Shown piece by piece: positions 33,559 to 43,715 of a stretch of 64,000 bases of DNA. Source of the stretch: Botryosphaeria dothidea (lineage: Eukaryota > Ascomycota > Dothideomycetes > Botryosphaeriales > Botryosphaeriaceae). The stretch lies in assembly GCA_011503125.2 (NCBI GenBank), contig WWBZ02000073.1, positions 372,001-436,000 of the forward strand, given 5' to 3'. The translations under genes and the position numbers were made by a program. The notes beneath the pieces were generated by a model. The model had not been told where the DNA came from. It searched no databases and saw only the letters and a program-made list of their open reading frames with translations. The number at the start of each line of letters is the position of its first letter. The stretch's first letter is position 1.

Positions 33559-34991
33559 TATGTAAAGTGTGCTGAAGAAATCGAAAAGATTACTAACAAG
33601 AAAGTTGGTCGGAATCTGAGGCTCTAACGAGTTGAGCAAAGAAATGCAGGGAAGCGAGGGATTGGCTCGTAGCCTGTACTAGTGTATGCTGAATTAAGTT
33701 GTTGTGATGGAGAAAAAAGTATCACTGAGGACGAAGGCAAGAGGATATATATGTGTAGACATTGCGTGACTATAGACGGAGCCAAAATTGGAAGTGCGTC
33801 ATCCTGGCGGCGATGTGTGAGCAATACGGCATGGTGAGCAGTGGATGCGGCGGAAGGCAACCCCGACAGAGGTTCGGTGTATACGGACGCCATAGTAGGG
33901 CGGGTGGGCGGGTAGTACGAGCCTTACGAGGCGCATGAGCGCTGGGAGTGGCTGCAGGTCCCAGACGGAGCGGCCGCGTGGTGTGAAGGGGGAAGGTGAT
34001 GGTGGGAGTGGCAGCTGCCGAAAATAGCAGCGGGCGCACGGCCACTGCAACCGTTTCCTTGCAGGCAGCCACGCCCCAAGTCCACCTGCACCGCCAACAC
34101 AGCCTCCCCGCTCTTCCGCTCCGCCCTCCCTCGTCGCCTCTCTCTTCCCGCACCGCGCGTGAGATCAGCGTCGCAATCGACTCTTCTGGCCACTCTCTCT
34201 CTCTCTCTCTCGCAGCCCTACCTCGACCTGCCGTTGATGACTACTTCATCGTCGACTTCCGCTCATCTGCGTGCGACAACGCTCTTTTCTCCTGGACCCG
34301 AGTGTTGACCCCGCTGTGTACGGACGCCACGGCCAAACGTCACGGCGCCTTGACACCCGTCTTTCCAGGTCGATGTCCATACCCCTCCGCGATATTACGC
34401 TTCTCCACCGCAGTCCTCCATCTTCCTTGCAGTTGCGCCCTAACCGAAGCTTGAGCGTCCTCCGAAGGCGCTGCAATACGACCGCCGCGACTCGCTCTCT
34501 GGCCGTTTCTTGATTTCTCCACGCCAGAACATTCCTTCAGATCGGTCACTGCTTACTGACACCACCTTGTTCTTCACCATTCATCCGCACCTGGCAAGTC
34601 TCGTGCTATTTCTGCCTATTTCGGTCCGTGGCAACTTCCGCTCGCTGGCATTGGTTGGCTCCATCCCGTCCTGCCGCCTCTTATCATCACTCAATATTGG
34701 CTACCCTGATCACACCTTTCGTCTCAGAGTCATCTTCTTCAGCCCATCACCACCGTCTCTGCCCCAACCTCGGCCCTTTCAAAGCCCCGGCCCCGCTCAG
34801 GGCCCCACTATCCCCGATTAGGCAAGCATGGTCCACTGAAGCAAAATTTTATACCACAACCGCTGAACCCACCACTTCGATCAATGCACTTTCTGCACAG
34901 CTCCCTCTCACTACCCTTCTCTTGATAGCCGTTTTCCCTTCACACTTTCCCATCGAACAAGGCCCTTGAGGCTTGAGTTCACCGATATGAA
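33559..34991. other. gene-free stretch with CT-rich strand
   Basis: Promoter of the mucin-like gene at left. The plus strand from about 34080 to 34980 is pyrimidine-rich. No gene supported. Confidence 0.45.
34193..34212. repeat. (CT)n dinucleotide microsatellite
   Basis: About nine to ten CT units within the pyrimidine-rich gene-free stretch. Confidence 0.9.
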
Positions 34992-35096
34992 GGTCGCTTA
35001 GCTCAGTTGGTTAGAGCGTGGTGCTAATATTGGCAGTCCTCATAGAGGACTTGAGAGTTAACGCCAAGGTCGCGAGTTCGACCCTCGTAGTGACCA
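34992..35096 (+). tRNA. tRNA-Ile(AAU) with a 31-nt intron
   Basis: Acceptor arms GGTCGCT (34992-34998) and AGTGACC (35089-35095) pair with one G-T; discriminator A at 35096. The D-arm GCTC...GAGC, anticodon stem TGGTG/CGCCA and T-arm CGCGAGTTCGACCCTCG are all present. Anticodon AAT lies at 35026-35028; the intron 35030-35060 interrupts the loop one base after the anticodon, the canonical eukaryotic position, and can pair GTCCTC with GAGGAC. A box (TTAGCTCAGTTGG) and B box (GGTTCGA-like GAGTTCGACCC) promoters are intact, so the gene should be functional. Confidence 0.95.
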
Positions 35097-37111
35097 TATT
35101 ACCTTCTTTTGCTCCTGGGCTTGCTGGAGCTATCCCTTTTGCTGCCTGATCTTCTGGTACGGTTCTTTTTGCTCCTCGTTGATGTGGAGATGCTTTCATC
35201 AGTGTCTTGCACAGATCTGGCTATCTGCATATTGAGATTATCGATTGTGGTCCAGAAACACGCACTGTGGCTTTTTTTCGGTGAGAGGAATGGAGGTTTT
35301 GTTCTCCACAATGAGACTGGTAGCAGGCGGTTTCCAATGTGGAAGCTCCTCGGTATCCATTAGCTGCCACGGAGCCGAGGAAATCCCTGACATGATACTA
35401 TTATCAGGAACTGTTCTGGACTTTTCTGTTCCCCACATTCGTATCATTCTCTCGGTGTGTGATGCTGATGGCGGCGTCGATGACACGATGATGTGGCTGC
35501 CAACACATACGAGATATTCGTTTTCCCACCAATTGCACATTGGATCTGAACCTGCTTTGAAATCTTGTTCTCGTCGGAGATCACATGCTGGGAATTTCAA
35601 CAGAGCGCGGAACCCAACCGTCTTTCAAGCTGCCGAAGGTGCTGGCGGATCCTCCAAGCGGACAGTGAATCATCTCGACCTGCACTGTAAGCGAAATGCA
35701 CATGGCAGGAAGCACCGGACGGTATTTCACAGTCAGAACTTTTTCTCTAGACTGTAGCAAAGCTAAGCTTCTCACACCCGAACTGATGGCTCATTCTGAT
35801 TTTCTTTTTTTGCAAGTTCCGCAGCATATCGCCAGTCGAAATCTTACACTAGGCGTTCACCTGTCAGCGCACCGGCTTTACAAACGCCTCGTACGAGTAG
35901 ACACACAGGCTCATCCGTATCCAATGCCGACTTGGATGAAGCCGAGACTGTGGTTCTATCGCATACGGTCGACGCATCAACGGACCTCCGCGCGTCTTCC
36001 GCAGCGAATCATCCAGCTCTGGAGCGGTTGGTGATGATAAGAGCACCAGCTTATTGACTACGCCACAAGGTGATTGAAGGATACTCTGTACCATTTTGGC
36101 CTGAAAATGGGTTGGAGTTCACCCTTCGCACTAAGAGAAAACTCCACCCGGTCTCCAACCCGTTTCCCGCAGCCTTCAGACACTCGTTTTGAAGAATAGG
36201 AGAGAAACGACTCTTACGACGCGACCTTATAGAAAAGGAAACAGGTATCCCTTCTGTCGGCAGAATGCGTAACCCTAGACCTCTTCCTGACCTTGTTCCA
36301 GGCAAGTCTCTGCAGTCGGTACACATTGACGTTCTTTCCGTCAATGCAGCCTGATGGAAGCTGCAGCGTCTAAATGAAGAAAAAGTAGCGAATGATGACA
36401 CGGACTGCAAGCTCCTTCTTCTTTTTCTACGTCAGTGAAGGGGCTTGGCTGAAGTGCAGTCATGCACGCACGTCAGATTTCCACGGGTGTGTCCACCGAT
36501 CCACCCGAACCGCCTTCTAGCTCACTCGCTGTATCAGTGATCCTCACTTCCTCCGTTCTCTGATGCCTCAGCATCTGCAAAGGAACTCGGCTTCTGCGGC
36601 ATTTATCTCAGCATTCCTCCAGCGGCTCGGCAACATGGTCCCCGGTACGGCATCTTTGAGCCTCGGCATGAATACAGGCCAGCATTGCGCCCAATCAATC
36701 CTACAATAGGACCTCAACACGGCATTCACCAGCTTCGGGGTGGATACAATTCCGCATCCCGCCCGGTCGCTTAGCCACTGCTGCGACGACATCCGCCTCC
36801 AATCTCGGTTCTCCTGGAACTCCCTTCGAAGCGCAACCACGTCCCAGACTCTCGGTAGTTGGCACTTCCTACTCTGGCCTCCAAGCTCTTGATGTCAACT
36901 ATGTTCCGTGCGGTTGACACCCCCTGCGGATGAGGACCTCTCTGTGCGCAAATTGACGCCTAATTTGCTAAGATAAGTATCACTCTACTAGGAGGTGGTT
37001 ATTTCGACTGAACTTTAAGTCAATCTATTTGAGTAGATCTATTATCAGATTCACGGACTAATTCCCACTCTGAGGTTCTCATCACCACCCACCACCAAAT
37101 ACCGCAACAAT
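35097..37111. other. gene-free stretch with coding remnants
   Basis: No intact gene. Minus-strand frames at 35775-35581, 35600-35238 and 35311-35099 look protein-like but are in different frames; another at 36840-36568. They are treated as a separate remnant entry or left unassigned. Confidence 0.4.
35099..35775 (-). pseudogene. possible frameshifted gene remnant, unknown family
   Basis: Three minus-strand frames follow one another. The middle one (35600-35238) contains SGISSAPWQLMDTEELPHW and then TSLIVENKTSIPLTEKK; the last (to 35099) ends in an Arg/Ser-rich basic tail SKKNRTRRSGSKRDSSSKP. They would be joined by removing one A from the A7 run at 35272-35278; the first join (around 35600) lacks splice signals. 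This pattern fits an eroded gene or assembly errors. No domain recognised. Confidence 0.3.
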
Positions 37112-38854
37112 CTAGACCTCAACACCGTCTTTCTTCCTCCCGAACTCCTGATCGATCCGCTCGACGCTGCCCGACTCGTGCGAGTCAATGACGGCGATGC
37201 GCGCCCTCTGCTTGTTCGCCTTGGTGCGCATCTGCCAGAAGGGCCCTTCGAACAGGGCGTCCAACTGCTCCAGGCTCAGGCCGGCCGTCTCGGGCACGGC
37301 GATGAAGACGTAGACGAGCGCGACGAAGCACCAGCCGGCGAAGAAGAGGAAGGTGCCCCAGTTGTGCATGCTGGCCAGCATCGCCGGGGTGCCCTTGTTG
37401 ACGCCGAAGTAGAAGAGCCAGTGGAAGGTCTGCGTCAGGGCGCTGCCGAAGGAGCGGATGTTGTTGGGCCACAGCTCGGCGCCGAAGACGTAGGGCAGGA
37501 CGAGGAGGCCTGGGAAGTCCGTCAGTGTCTGCGTCGTTTTCCGCGTGCTGGCCACGAAACTTACCCACTGCGTAGCCGAAGCCGTGGATGTAGATGGCGG
37601 CGATGGCGGCCTCGGAAGAGCCCGGCGCCACGGCGCCGGCTTGCTTGTGCTTGAGGAAGGCGCCGATGTAGATGTCGGAGAGCATCTGCACGACGATGCC
37701 GACGAAGAGCGACTTGCGGCGGCCGAGCGCGTCGACGAAGAAGAAGGACGCGACGAGCGTGTAGAAGAACTTGGCCATCGAGTACATGCCCGTCAGGAAC
37801 ATGGAGCGGTCGGTGCTGCCGCCCTGGCCGATCATGGCGAGGATGGGCACGAGGTAGCTCGTCACCGAGTTGGCGCCCGACAGCTGCGCGAGGATGTAGC
37901 AGAGGCAGGCCTGCTGCACGCGGCGGAGGTTCGCGGGCACGAGGAACGTCTCGCGGAGCACGACCTTCAGGCCGCTGCCGGCCGCGTCGCCGTACCGCGT
38001 GTGCTCCTTTGCGATTTGAGCGCGGATGTCTGCCATCTCCAAGGCCACTCGCGGATGGGCCGCGGGCAGGCCGCGCAGCGCGACCAGCGTCTGCAGCGCC
38101 TCGTCCTCGCGGCCCCGCAGCATCAGCCAGCGCGGCGACTCGTACATGACGAAGAAGCTGGCGGCGATGATGAGGGCGACGACGATGCACGGCACGAACC
38201 AGACGACCTGGTACTGCAGTGTGCCGGCTGCGAGATGCAGGAAGCTGGCGTACACGACGAAGCAGCTGACGGTCAGGCTGAGCAGCATGACGACGCTGAA
38301 CCAGGTCGCCAGCAGGCCGCGGATCTCGTGCGGCGCGACCTCGACGATGGACATGGGGCCCGTCACCGTCAGGGGCCCGATGCCGAGGCCGGAAATGAAG
38401 CGGGCGGCGTACAGGGCGCCGAGGTGGCCGGACGAGAATGTCGCGACGAGCTGGCCGGCGATCCAGATGGCCATGTACAGGCGCAGAGACCAGAGGCGGC
38501 CGATGCGGTCGTTGACGAAGAAGGACAGGCCGGATCCCACGCCTGCGGTCAGGTAGACGAAGGAGATGAAGTTTGCGATCTGGGAGGGGTTGGCGCCAGA
38601 CGAGATGCCGAACGCGTGCTGGAATCCGGGCAGTGATGGGACGATCGAGGACGAGCCCTGATCCCATGCTGGAGCCGCATTAGCCAGGTAAACGTTGTGG
38701 ACCAGATACGGGAGGGAAGCGTACTGATGGGTATGCCAGACATTGCGTACAGCGCCGCCGTTATCAGGAGTCGCCGATTGAAGATCAGCTCACGCGGCGA
38801 GCTCTTGATGGCGCGAACATATTTCGCCAAGGTGGAGTCAGATAGGATGGCCAT
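37112..38854 (-). CDS. MFS sugar-type transporter (cluster gene)
   Basis: Three exons: 38854-38725, 38668-37565 and 37509-37112; introns 56 and 55 bp; 543 residues. Sugar-porter signatures in order: SSPRELIFNRRLL at the N-terminus, ITWDQG at helix 1, DRIGRLWSLRL (D-R-x-G-R loop 2-3), YESPRWLMLRGR after helix 6, DALGRRKSLFVG (loop 8-9), FGAELWPNNIR and PETAGLSLEQLD after helix 12. Twelve hydrophobic segments are visible. Expected role: proton-coupled or facilitated uptake of a sugar, sugar acid or related polyol at the plasma membrane. It is divergent from the FAD oxidase gene, with a TCGG-N6-CCGA site at 39079-39092 between them. The frame stays open upstream of 38854 to about 38971, so a short upstream exon could add residues. 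Substrate cannot be read from sequence. Confidence 0.92.
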
Positions 38855-39078
38855 GCCTGTGGTTCTCGTTCCCTCTATGCTCGTGAGGTCTGCCGGGGAT
38901 GGTATCGATGCCGAGGGTGGAGGAGAACGACGTCGTCTCCGGGCTTCCGGAGATATAGTACTTTTCCTCACTTGTCTGTGTCCATGGCGTTGAGATAGCC
39001 TTTCTGCATCCTTGCGAGGATGTCCATGAGCCTGGAGCTGAGATGTGCACGGCCTATCGCATCCATGCAGGGCTGGAC

Positions 39079-39092
39079 TCGGAGGAATCCGA
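39079..39092. promoter_or_regulatory. TCGG-N6-CCGA palindrome, putative zinc-cluster activator site (P1)
   Basis: Exact TCGG-AGGAAT-CCGA. It lies 225 bp upstream of the transporter ATG and 289 bp upstream of the oxidase ATG. The same consensus recurs in the two other divergent promoters of the cluster. Ppr1 of yeast and UaY of Aspergillus are known to bind this class. Confidence 0.75.
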
Positions 39093-39279
39093 ACCCCGCC
39101 ATTCGAGAGTCCTTCGGCATGACAGTCTCCTTATCGAACGTCCATTATCTTTCTCTATACAGTCGCGTGCAGAATCGGCTTCGCCTTCCATTGCCAAAAA
39201 GATCTCTCTGCATAGACCACTTCATAGTGTCTTGTTTCTCGGTTCCAACTCCTTACGTTTTTGCTGCGCCGTTTTTTCG

Positions 39280-39293
39280 TTTTTTTTTTTTTT
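39280..39293. repeat. T14 homopolymer
   Basis: Poly(dA:dT) run in divergent promoter P1, about 90 bp upstream of the oxidase ATG; such tracts commonly exclude nucleosomes in fungal promoters. Confidence 0.9.
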
Positions 39294-39380
39294 GCGTACA
39301 GATAAATACATCCATTCTTCCAAAGGCAGTATCAGCCAGCAAAAGAATTACAAGCCCGGCCAAGAAGTCCCCACGGAAAC

Positions 39381-40728
39381 ATGTCTCGCGTTCCCTTCCC
39401 CCCCAAGCAAAGACGCGCCCATCAACATCGTCGGCGCGGGCATCTTCGCCCTCAGCACCGCCCTCCACCTCGCCCGCCGCGGCTACAAAAACGTCACCAT
39501 CTTCGACAAGCAGCCGTACGACGCCACGCTCTACTCGTACCTGGACGGCTGCGACGCGGCCTCCGCCGACATCAACAAGATCGTCCGCTCCGCGTACGGC
39601 AGCCAGGTCGCGTACCAGGCGCTCACCTTCGACGCCCTCGAGCAGTGGAGAAAGCATGCAACGACGAGCTCGCGCGCGGCGTCGACCCGCCGCCGGGCCT
39701 GTCGGCGCGGGACCGCGTGTTCCACAACTCCGGCAACCTGAGCGTCGTCGACGGCCCCGAGCTGCCCGCGTTCGAGCGCGCGACCATCCGGTCGATGCGG
39801 GCGTGCGGGCGTGCGGGCGCGCGGCGGGGCAAGGCGAACACCGGCGTCCTGGATGCGGCCGGCGGCGTCGCCCGTCGCGGACAAGGCGCGCAGGCTCGGC
39901 GCGGGGAGAGGCGCGTTCGCGCGGTTCGCGACGGCTGCGGCCGGGGAGGTGGCGGGCATCGTGACCAAGGACGGGAGGGAGCATCCTGCCGCGCTCACCA
40001 TCATGGCGTGCGGCGGCTGGACGCCGGGCCTCGTCCCGGCGCTCGACGGGCTCTACGAGGCCACCGCCGGCTCGGTCGTGCTGTTCAGGATTCCGCGCGA
40101 GTCGGGGCTGTGGGAGCGCTTCGCGCCGGAGAGGTTTCCGACGTGGCTGTACAAGATGAGAGATGGGGCGGAGGGAGAGGGGGGGGGGGGGGGGGGGGGG
40201 GGGGGGTACCTGAAGATCGGGTATCGGGGGACGAAGTACACAAACCCGACCACTCAGGATGACGGGAAGGAGAGGAGCACGCCGGTCACGAGGTGGAGCG
40301 AGGGCGAGAAGCTTACGCAATTGCCCAAGCAGGCTGTGAAAGTCATCCGCGACTTCGTGGACGAGTATTTGCCGGAGTTGGAAGAGGAGGGCATCGAGGT
40401 GGCGACGACGCGTGTGTGTTGGCATACGGACTCGTTTGATAACAATCTTGTCATCGACTACGTTCCGGGCCAGAAGAATTTGATGGTTGCTACTGGCGGG
40501 AGCGGCCATGCGTTCAAGTGCCTGCCCGTCATTGGGGACTGGGTCGTCGATATCATCGAGGGTATTGGGATGGAAAGACCTCAGATACAGGCCTGGAAAT
40601 GGAGAACGCTTGGAGACCAGAAGCCAGGCAATGTACTGATGGAAGGTAAGCAGGGGAGGAGGGCTTTGGGCAACGTGCCCCTGGCTAGTGATGCGGATCT
40701 GAAGGGAAAAGCCACGGTGAGGCTTTGA
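39381..40728 (+). pseudogene. FAD-dependent amine oxidase, amadoriase/saccharopine-oxidase family, frame-disrupted
   Basis: Strong family signals in three frames: FAD-binding INIVGAGIFALSTALHLARR near the N-terminus, NKIVRSAYGSQVAYQALTF, GNLSVVDGPELPAFERATI, MACGGWTPGLVPALDGLY, KIGYRGTKYTNPTTQDDGKE and TGGSGHAFKCLPVIGDWVVD at the C-terminus. Breaks: a C7 run at 39398-39404 where C6 would keep the ATG (39381) in frame; five bases CATGC at 39655-39659 where one Trp codon is expected; a third shift between 39864 and 39880, preceded by a stretch about 35-40 residues shorter than in relatives. A 28-G run (40179-40206) replaces a variable loop but keeps frame. No splice sites repair these. Either a pseudogene or an assembly with errors in GC-rich runs. 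Intact members oxidise the C-N bond of fructosyl amino acids, saccharopine, pipecolate or sarcosine, releasing H2O2, often in peroxisomes. Confidence 0.8.
40179..40206 (+). repeat. G28 homopolymer in coding sequence
   Basis: Twenty-eight consecutive G, translated as poly-Gly, inside the FAD oxidase reading frame where relatives have a short variable loop. Frame is kept across it. Length is likely unreliable or unstable. Confidence 0.9.
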
Positions 40729-41068
40729 GTGGAAATTAGAATAACCTTACAGAAACTTGAATGTTGAGTCTCTGGCGGGAATGTGCAAATTCCAACGAAG
40801 CCATGCAGATAATTATGTGACAACTATGCCGAGATATACTCAGGTGAGGCGAGAAGTGAGGAACTGTATGCATGTGGTGACGTACGGAGTTTAGAGATGA
40901 CTGTATCTATATTCACTAGACTTTTGTTAGTCAAAGGGATTGTTGAATGTACTATTGGCAAGTATGGACGACCAGTGTACCAACTGTGATCATTGAAAGT
41001 AATTGAGCAATGTTGGGTCTCACGGGCCCTTGAAAGTGTCATATTCCATGCAAATCCCTACTCTACAT
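40729..41068. other. convergent intergenic gap
   Basis: 3' flanks of the oxidase and of the 2-hydroxyacid dehydrogenase; AT-rich, no feature seen. Confidence 0.5.
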
Positions 41069-42177
41069 CTACCGTTTCTCCAAGCGGTCGGCATTCACCG
41101 GCGAATTCGCCTTCCCTGTCTCGAAATACGCCCTGATATTCTCAAAACACTCCCTCTCCGCCTTCTGATACGCAACATCCGTCAAGCCTCCCAAGTGCGG
41201 CTGCAATATCACGTTTTCCTGCTCGAAGAACCAAGGATCGACGTTCGGCTCGTTGCACAAGACGTCCAGCCCGGCTCGAGCAACCTTCCCGGTCGTAAGA
41301 GCAACCTTCAGCGCAGCTTCGTCAACCACGGCACCGCGAGCCGTGTTGATCAGGAACGCGCCATCCCTCATCGCGTCAAACTCGGCCGTGCTGATGAGAT
41401 TCGTCGTCTCCTCATTCAGCGGGCAGTTGAGGGACACGACGTCCGAGGACGCCAGGAGCTCGTGCAGCGAGCCGCAGTACGCCGCCTTGTACGCCTCCTC
41501 TTGCGAAGCGGGCAGCTGGCGGCGGTTGTAGTACCTGATCTTCAACCCGAACACGGCGGCCTTCCTCGCAAGATGCTGCCTCGCGCCGTCAGCATCGCAT
41601 TCAAAATTCCAGATCTCCCCATCCCCGGATGCCGGAAACTCACCTTGCCAATCGCCCCCATGCCCACGATCCCCAGCGTCAGCCCCGCCGGATCCCGAGC
41701 CGGCACGAGCCCCCCGGCCGGCCCGCCCCTCCATCTCCCGGCCCTCGCGCTCCGCTCGGCGCGGCTCGTGTTGCGCAGCGTCGCCAGCAGGAGGAAGACG
41801 GCCATGTCGGCCGTGGCCTCGGCGACCGCGTCGACGGAGTTGCAGAAGAGGATGCCCTGGCGGCCCATCCAGTCGACGTCGAACTCGTTGAAGCCGGCGC
41901 TGGCGGACGTGATGATCCTGCACGCAGGCGCGAGGGCGGCGAGGAGCGCTTCGTCGAAGGGCTCGTAGGGGGGCGTGCCCATGCGGACGACGAAGGCGTC
42001 GATGGGGCCGCTCCGCGCGATCAGGGCCGGGAGGCCGGCGATCGTCTCGGCGCGGTCGGCGGCCGCGAGGATCGAGAATCGGAAGGTCTGCGAGAAGGAG
42101 GCCAGGTAGGCTTCGCCGGCGTACTTGGGCGCGCCGAGGCAGACGACGTGCGGCTGGCGCCCGGTGATTGAGCCCAT
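41069..42177 (-). CDS. D-isomer-specific 2-hydroxyacid dehydrogenase (cluster gene)
   Basis: Two exons, 42177-41644 and 41575-41069, 68-bp intron (GTGAGT...GGCAG, branch GCTGAC); 346 residues. The intron splits the dinucleotide fold exactly after GIVGMGAIGK, and splicing joins it to HLARKAAVFGLK, the expected continuation. Catalytic residues visible: Arg258 in INTARGAVVD, Glu287 in CNEP, His305 in QPHLGG. Reaction: NAD(P)H-linked reduction of a 2-oxo acid (glyoxylate, hydroxypyruvate or larger) to the D-2-hydroxy acid, or the reverse. Divergent from the racemase gene through promoter P2. In context it would act on a 2-oxo or 2-hydroxy acid intermediate; GC-rich region 150-165 (GGPAGGLVPARDPAG) is unusually loose for the family. 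Confidence 0.92.
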
Positions 42178-42770
42178 GGTGTTGCTGGGAGATCGAGATG
42201 ATGTTGGGAGATTGCTTGGAGAAGGCAGGATAGCCTGGGAGGGCTTCGAATTCGCTGAAAAGGGAATACAAAGAGTCACGAAGCTGTGTGGTTCGCCACG
42301 TGATTGAAGACGTATCAGTGAGGTGCAGTGGTAGTGCTGGAAACGACCTGGCTTGCAGGAATAGAATGCCGCGCGGGAAGTTGTGAGAAGTGGCTTCGGA
42401 CTCGAGGCCTTATCTCGGCCTCGTTCTGAACAACATGAGCATCTCCAATTCCGCATCCGACTGAAGATGCGACGAGGTGGAGCTTTAGGATTCTCCCGAG
42501 CTTCAAAGGTGGGGTTGGCACGGCTGCAGGGTCCCTCTTCCCGCAAGCTCGGATTCTCCCGAGCATGGCTTCGTCACGCTGCAGCACGGCATGCGAGCCC
42601 TAGACATTGGGTGATTGGAGTCTCCCAACAAGAGAGGGGAGGGGAGGGGAGGAGATGTTGCGAGCCTTTAGAAGAAAGACATGTAACACTGCAAACTGCT
42701 GTCCAGAAGCCCATCTCTCTCGACCTTCGAGCCTAGGTTCATCAGTTAGAAAAATTCAGCGTCGTCCACC
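42178..42770. other. divergent promoter P2 (2-hydroxyacid dehydrogenase / racemase)
   Basis: 593 bp. Contains the TCGG-N6-CCGA site at 42549-42562 and a one-mismatch copy within a 14-base direct repeat GGATTCTCCCGAGC (42488-42501 and 42551-42564). Confidence 0.7.
42549..42562. promoter_or_regulatory. TCGG-N6-CCGA palindrome, putative zinc-cluster activator site (P2)
   Basis: TCGG-ATTCTC-CCGA; the arms extend to GCTCGG/CCGAGC. A second copy of the right part at 42488 reads TAGG-ATTCTC-CCGA. It lies 209 bp upstream of the racemase ATG and 372 bp upstream of the dehydrogenase ATG. Confidence 0.75.
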
Positions 42771-43499
42771 ATGTCATCCTCAGCCCTCCCGCCCCTTGGC
42801 TTCCTTGCCGTCGAGGTCAACATTCACCGGCCCCCGGGCGATCCCTACAATCCACGCACTTGGCCCTTCCCTCTGATCCACGAGCTCGTCCCAGGCTCTC
42901 GAGAGAACCAGATAGTCTCGAAGGAGGCCTACGACGCCGAATTCATCGGCCGCTTCGTCAATTCCGGGAAGAACCTGGCCGAGAAAGGCTGCGTCGGCAT
43001 CATCACAAGCTGCGGTTTCCTGGCGATGGCGCAAAGGCAGTTGAGCGACCGGATCGGCATTCCGATCGCGACGAGCGCGCTGGTGCAGATTCCGAGCGTG
43101 CGAGCATTCCTGGGCCCGGAGAAGATCATCGGGGTCTTGACGTACGATGGTGAGCGGCTCGGCGAGAGGCATCTGCGAGAACTGGGCGCGGATCCTGCGG
43201 CCATCAGGATTCACGGATTGCCCGCAACTGGGCACACGCGGAAAGTCATACAGGACGGAGTCAAGTACGATAGCGCAGAGATGGAGCAGGAGATGGTCGA
43301 TGCGGCGGTCAAGCTTGTAGAGAGTGTCAGGGAAGAAGGAAAGGAAGTTGGCGCCGTGGTGTTGGAGTGCACGCAGATGCCACCGTATGCGGCCGCCATT
43401 CAAGAGCAAGTAGGAGTTCCTGTGTATGATGTATACACGATGGGTATGTGGTTCTATTCGGGACTGGTTCGGAAGACTCCTGCAGCATGGATATCGTAG
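42771..43499 (+). CDS. Asp/Glu/hydantoin racemase-superfamily protein (cluster gene)
   Basis: Single exon, 242 residues, normal for the superfamily. The two catalytic cysteines expected for a two-base racemase are present: Cys81 in IITSCGF and Cys200 in VLECTQMPPYA. Each lies at the end of a strand in the two half-domains. The N-terminal LGFLAVEVNIHRPPGDPYNP and central GPEKIIGVLTYDG fit uncharacterised fungal members. The superfamily includes aspartate, glutamate and hydantoin racemases, maleate isomerase and arylmalonate decarboxylase, so epimerisation of an amino acid or hydantoin, or decarboxylation, are all possible. Sharing promoter P2 with a D-specific dehydrogenase suggests stereochemical conversion upstream of a D-hydroxy/oxo acid step (inference). 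Confidence 0.88.
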   Translation: MSSSALPPLGFLAVEVNIHRPPGDPYNPRTWPFPLIHELVPGSRENQIVSKEAYDAEFIGRFVNSGKNLAEKGCVGIITSCGFLAMAQRQLSDRIGIPIATSALVQIPSVRAFLGPEKIIGVLTYDGERLGERHLRELGADPAAIRIHGLPATGHTRKVIQDGVKYDSAEMEQEMVDAAVKLVESVREEGKEVGAVVLECTQMPPYAAAIQEQVGVPVYDVYTMGMWFYSGLVRKTPAAWIS

Positions 43500-43715
43500 G
43501 ACATAAGTTCTCGCGTAGGCCCTGCCGAAGCGATGGCCCTCATACAATATCAATCCATTAGTTTCCGACGCACGCTTCCTGCTTCTCATACCAAGTAATC
43601 GAGTGGGAAGAAACATTTTGGTGTTTCCCTATCGAGGATAGGTTACGGTCTCACGTACAAACCTCAAGCTATGGGTGACCACATCTACCGAATACCATCA
43701 TCGGTGCTCCCCTAC

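Larger units (their letters stand above)
38855..39380. other. divergent promoter P1 (transporter / FAD oxidase)
   Basis: 526 bp between the transporter and oxidase starts. Holds the TCGG-N6-CCGA palindrome at 39079-39092, a perfect inverted repeat TCTCCGG-GCTT-CCGGAGA at 38936-38953 (CGG-N4-CCG), and a T14 run at 39280-39293. Confidence 0.7.

Noticed and set aside
37545..38636. 363-codon plus-strand frame antisense to the transporter
   Set aside because: Composition (His/Asp/Gly/Arg-rich) follows from a GC-rich gene read backwards; transporter motifs on the minus strand are unambiguous.
38838..39024. Upstream first exon for the transporter (ATG at about 39024)
   Set aside because: A frame-compatible splice would need a poor acceptor (CACGAG); the ATG at 38854 is adequate.
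39253..40509. 418-codon minus-strand frame over the amine-oxidase pseudogene
   Set aside because: No recognisable domain; the oxidase motifs lie on the plus strand.
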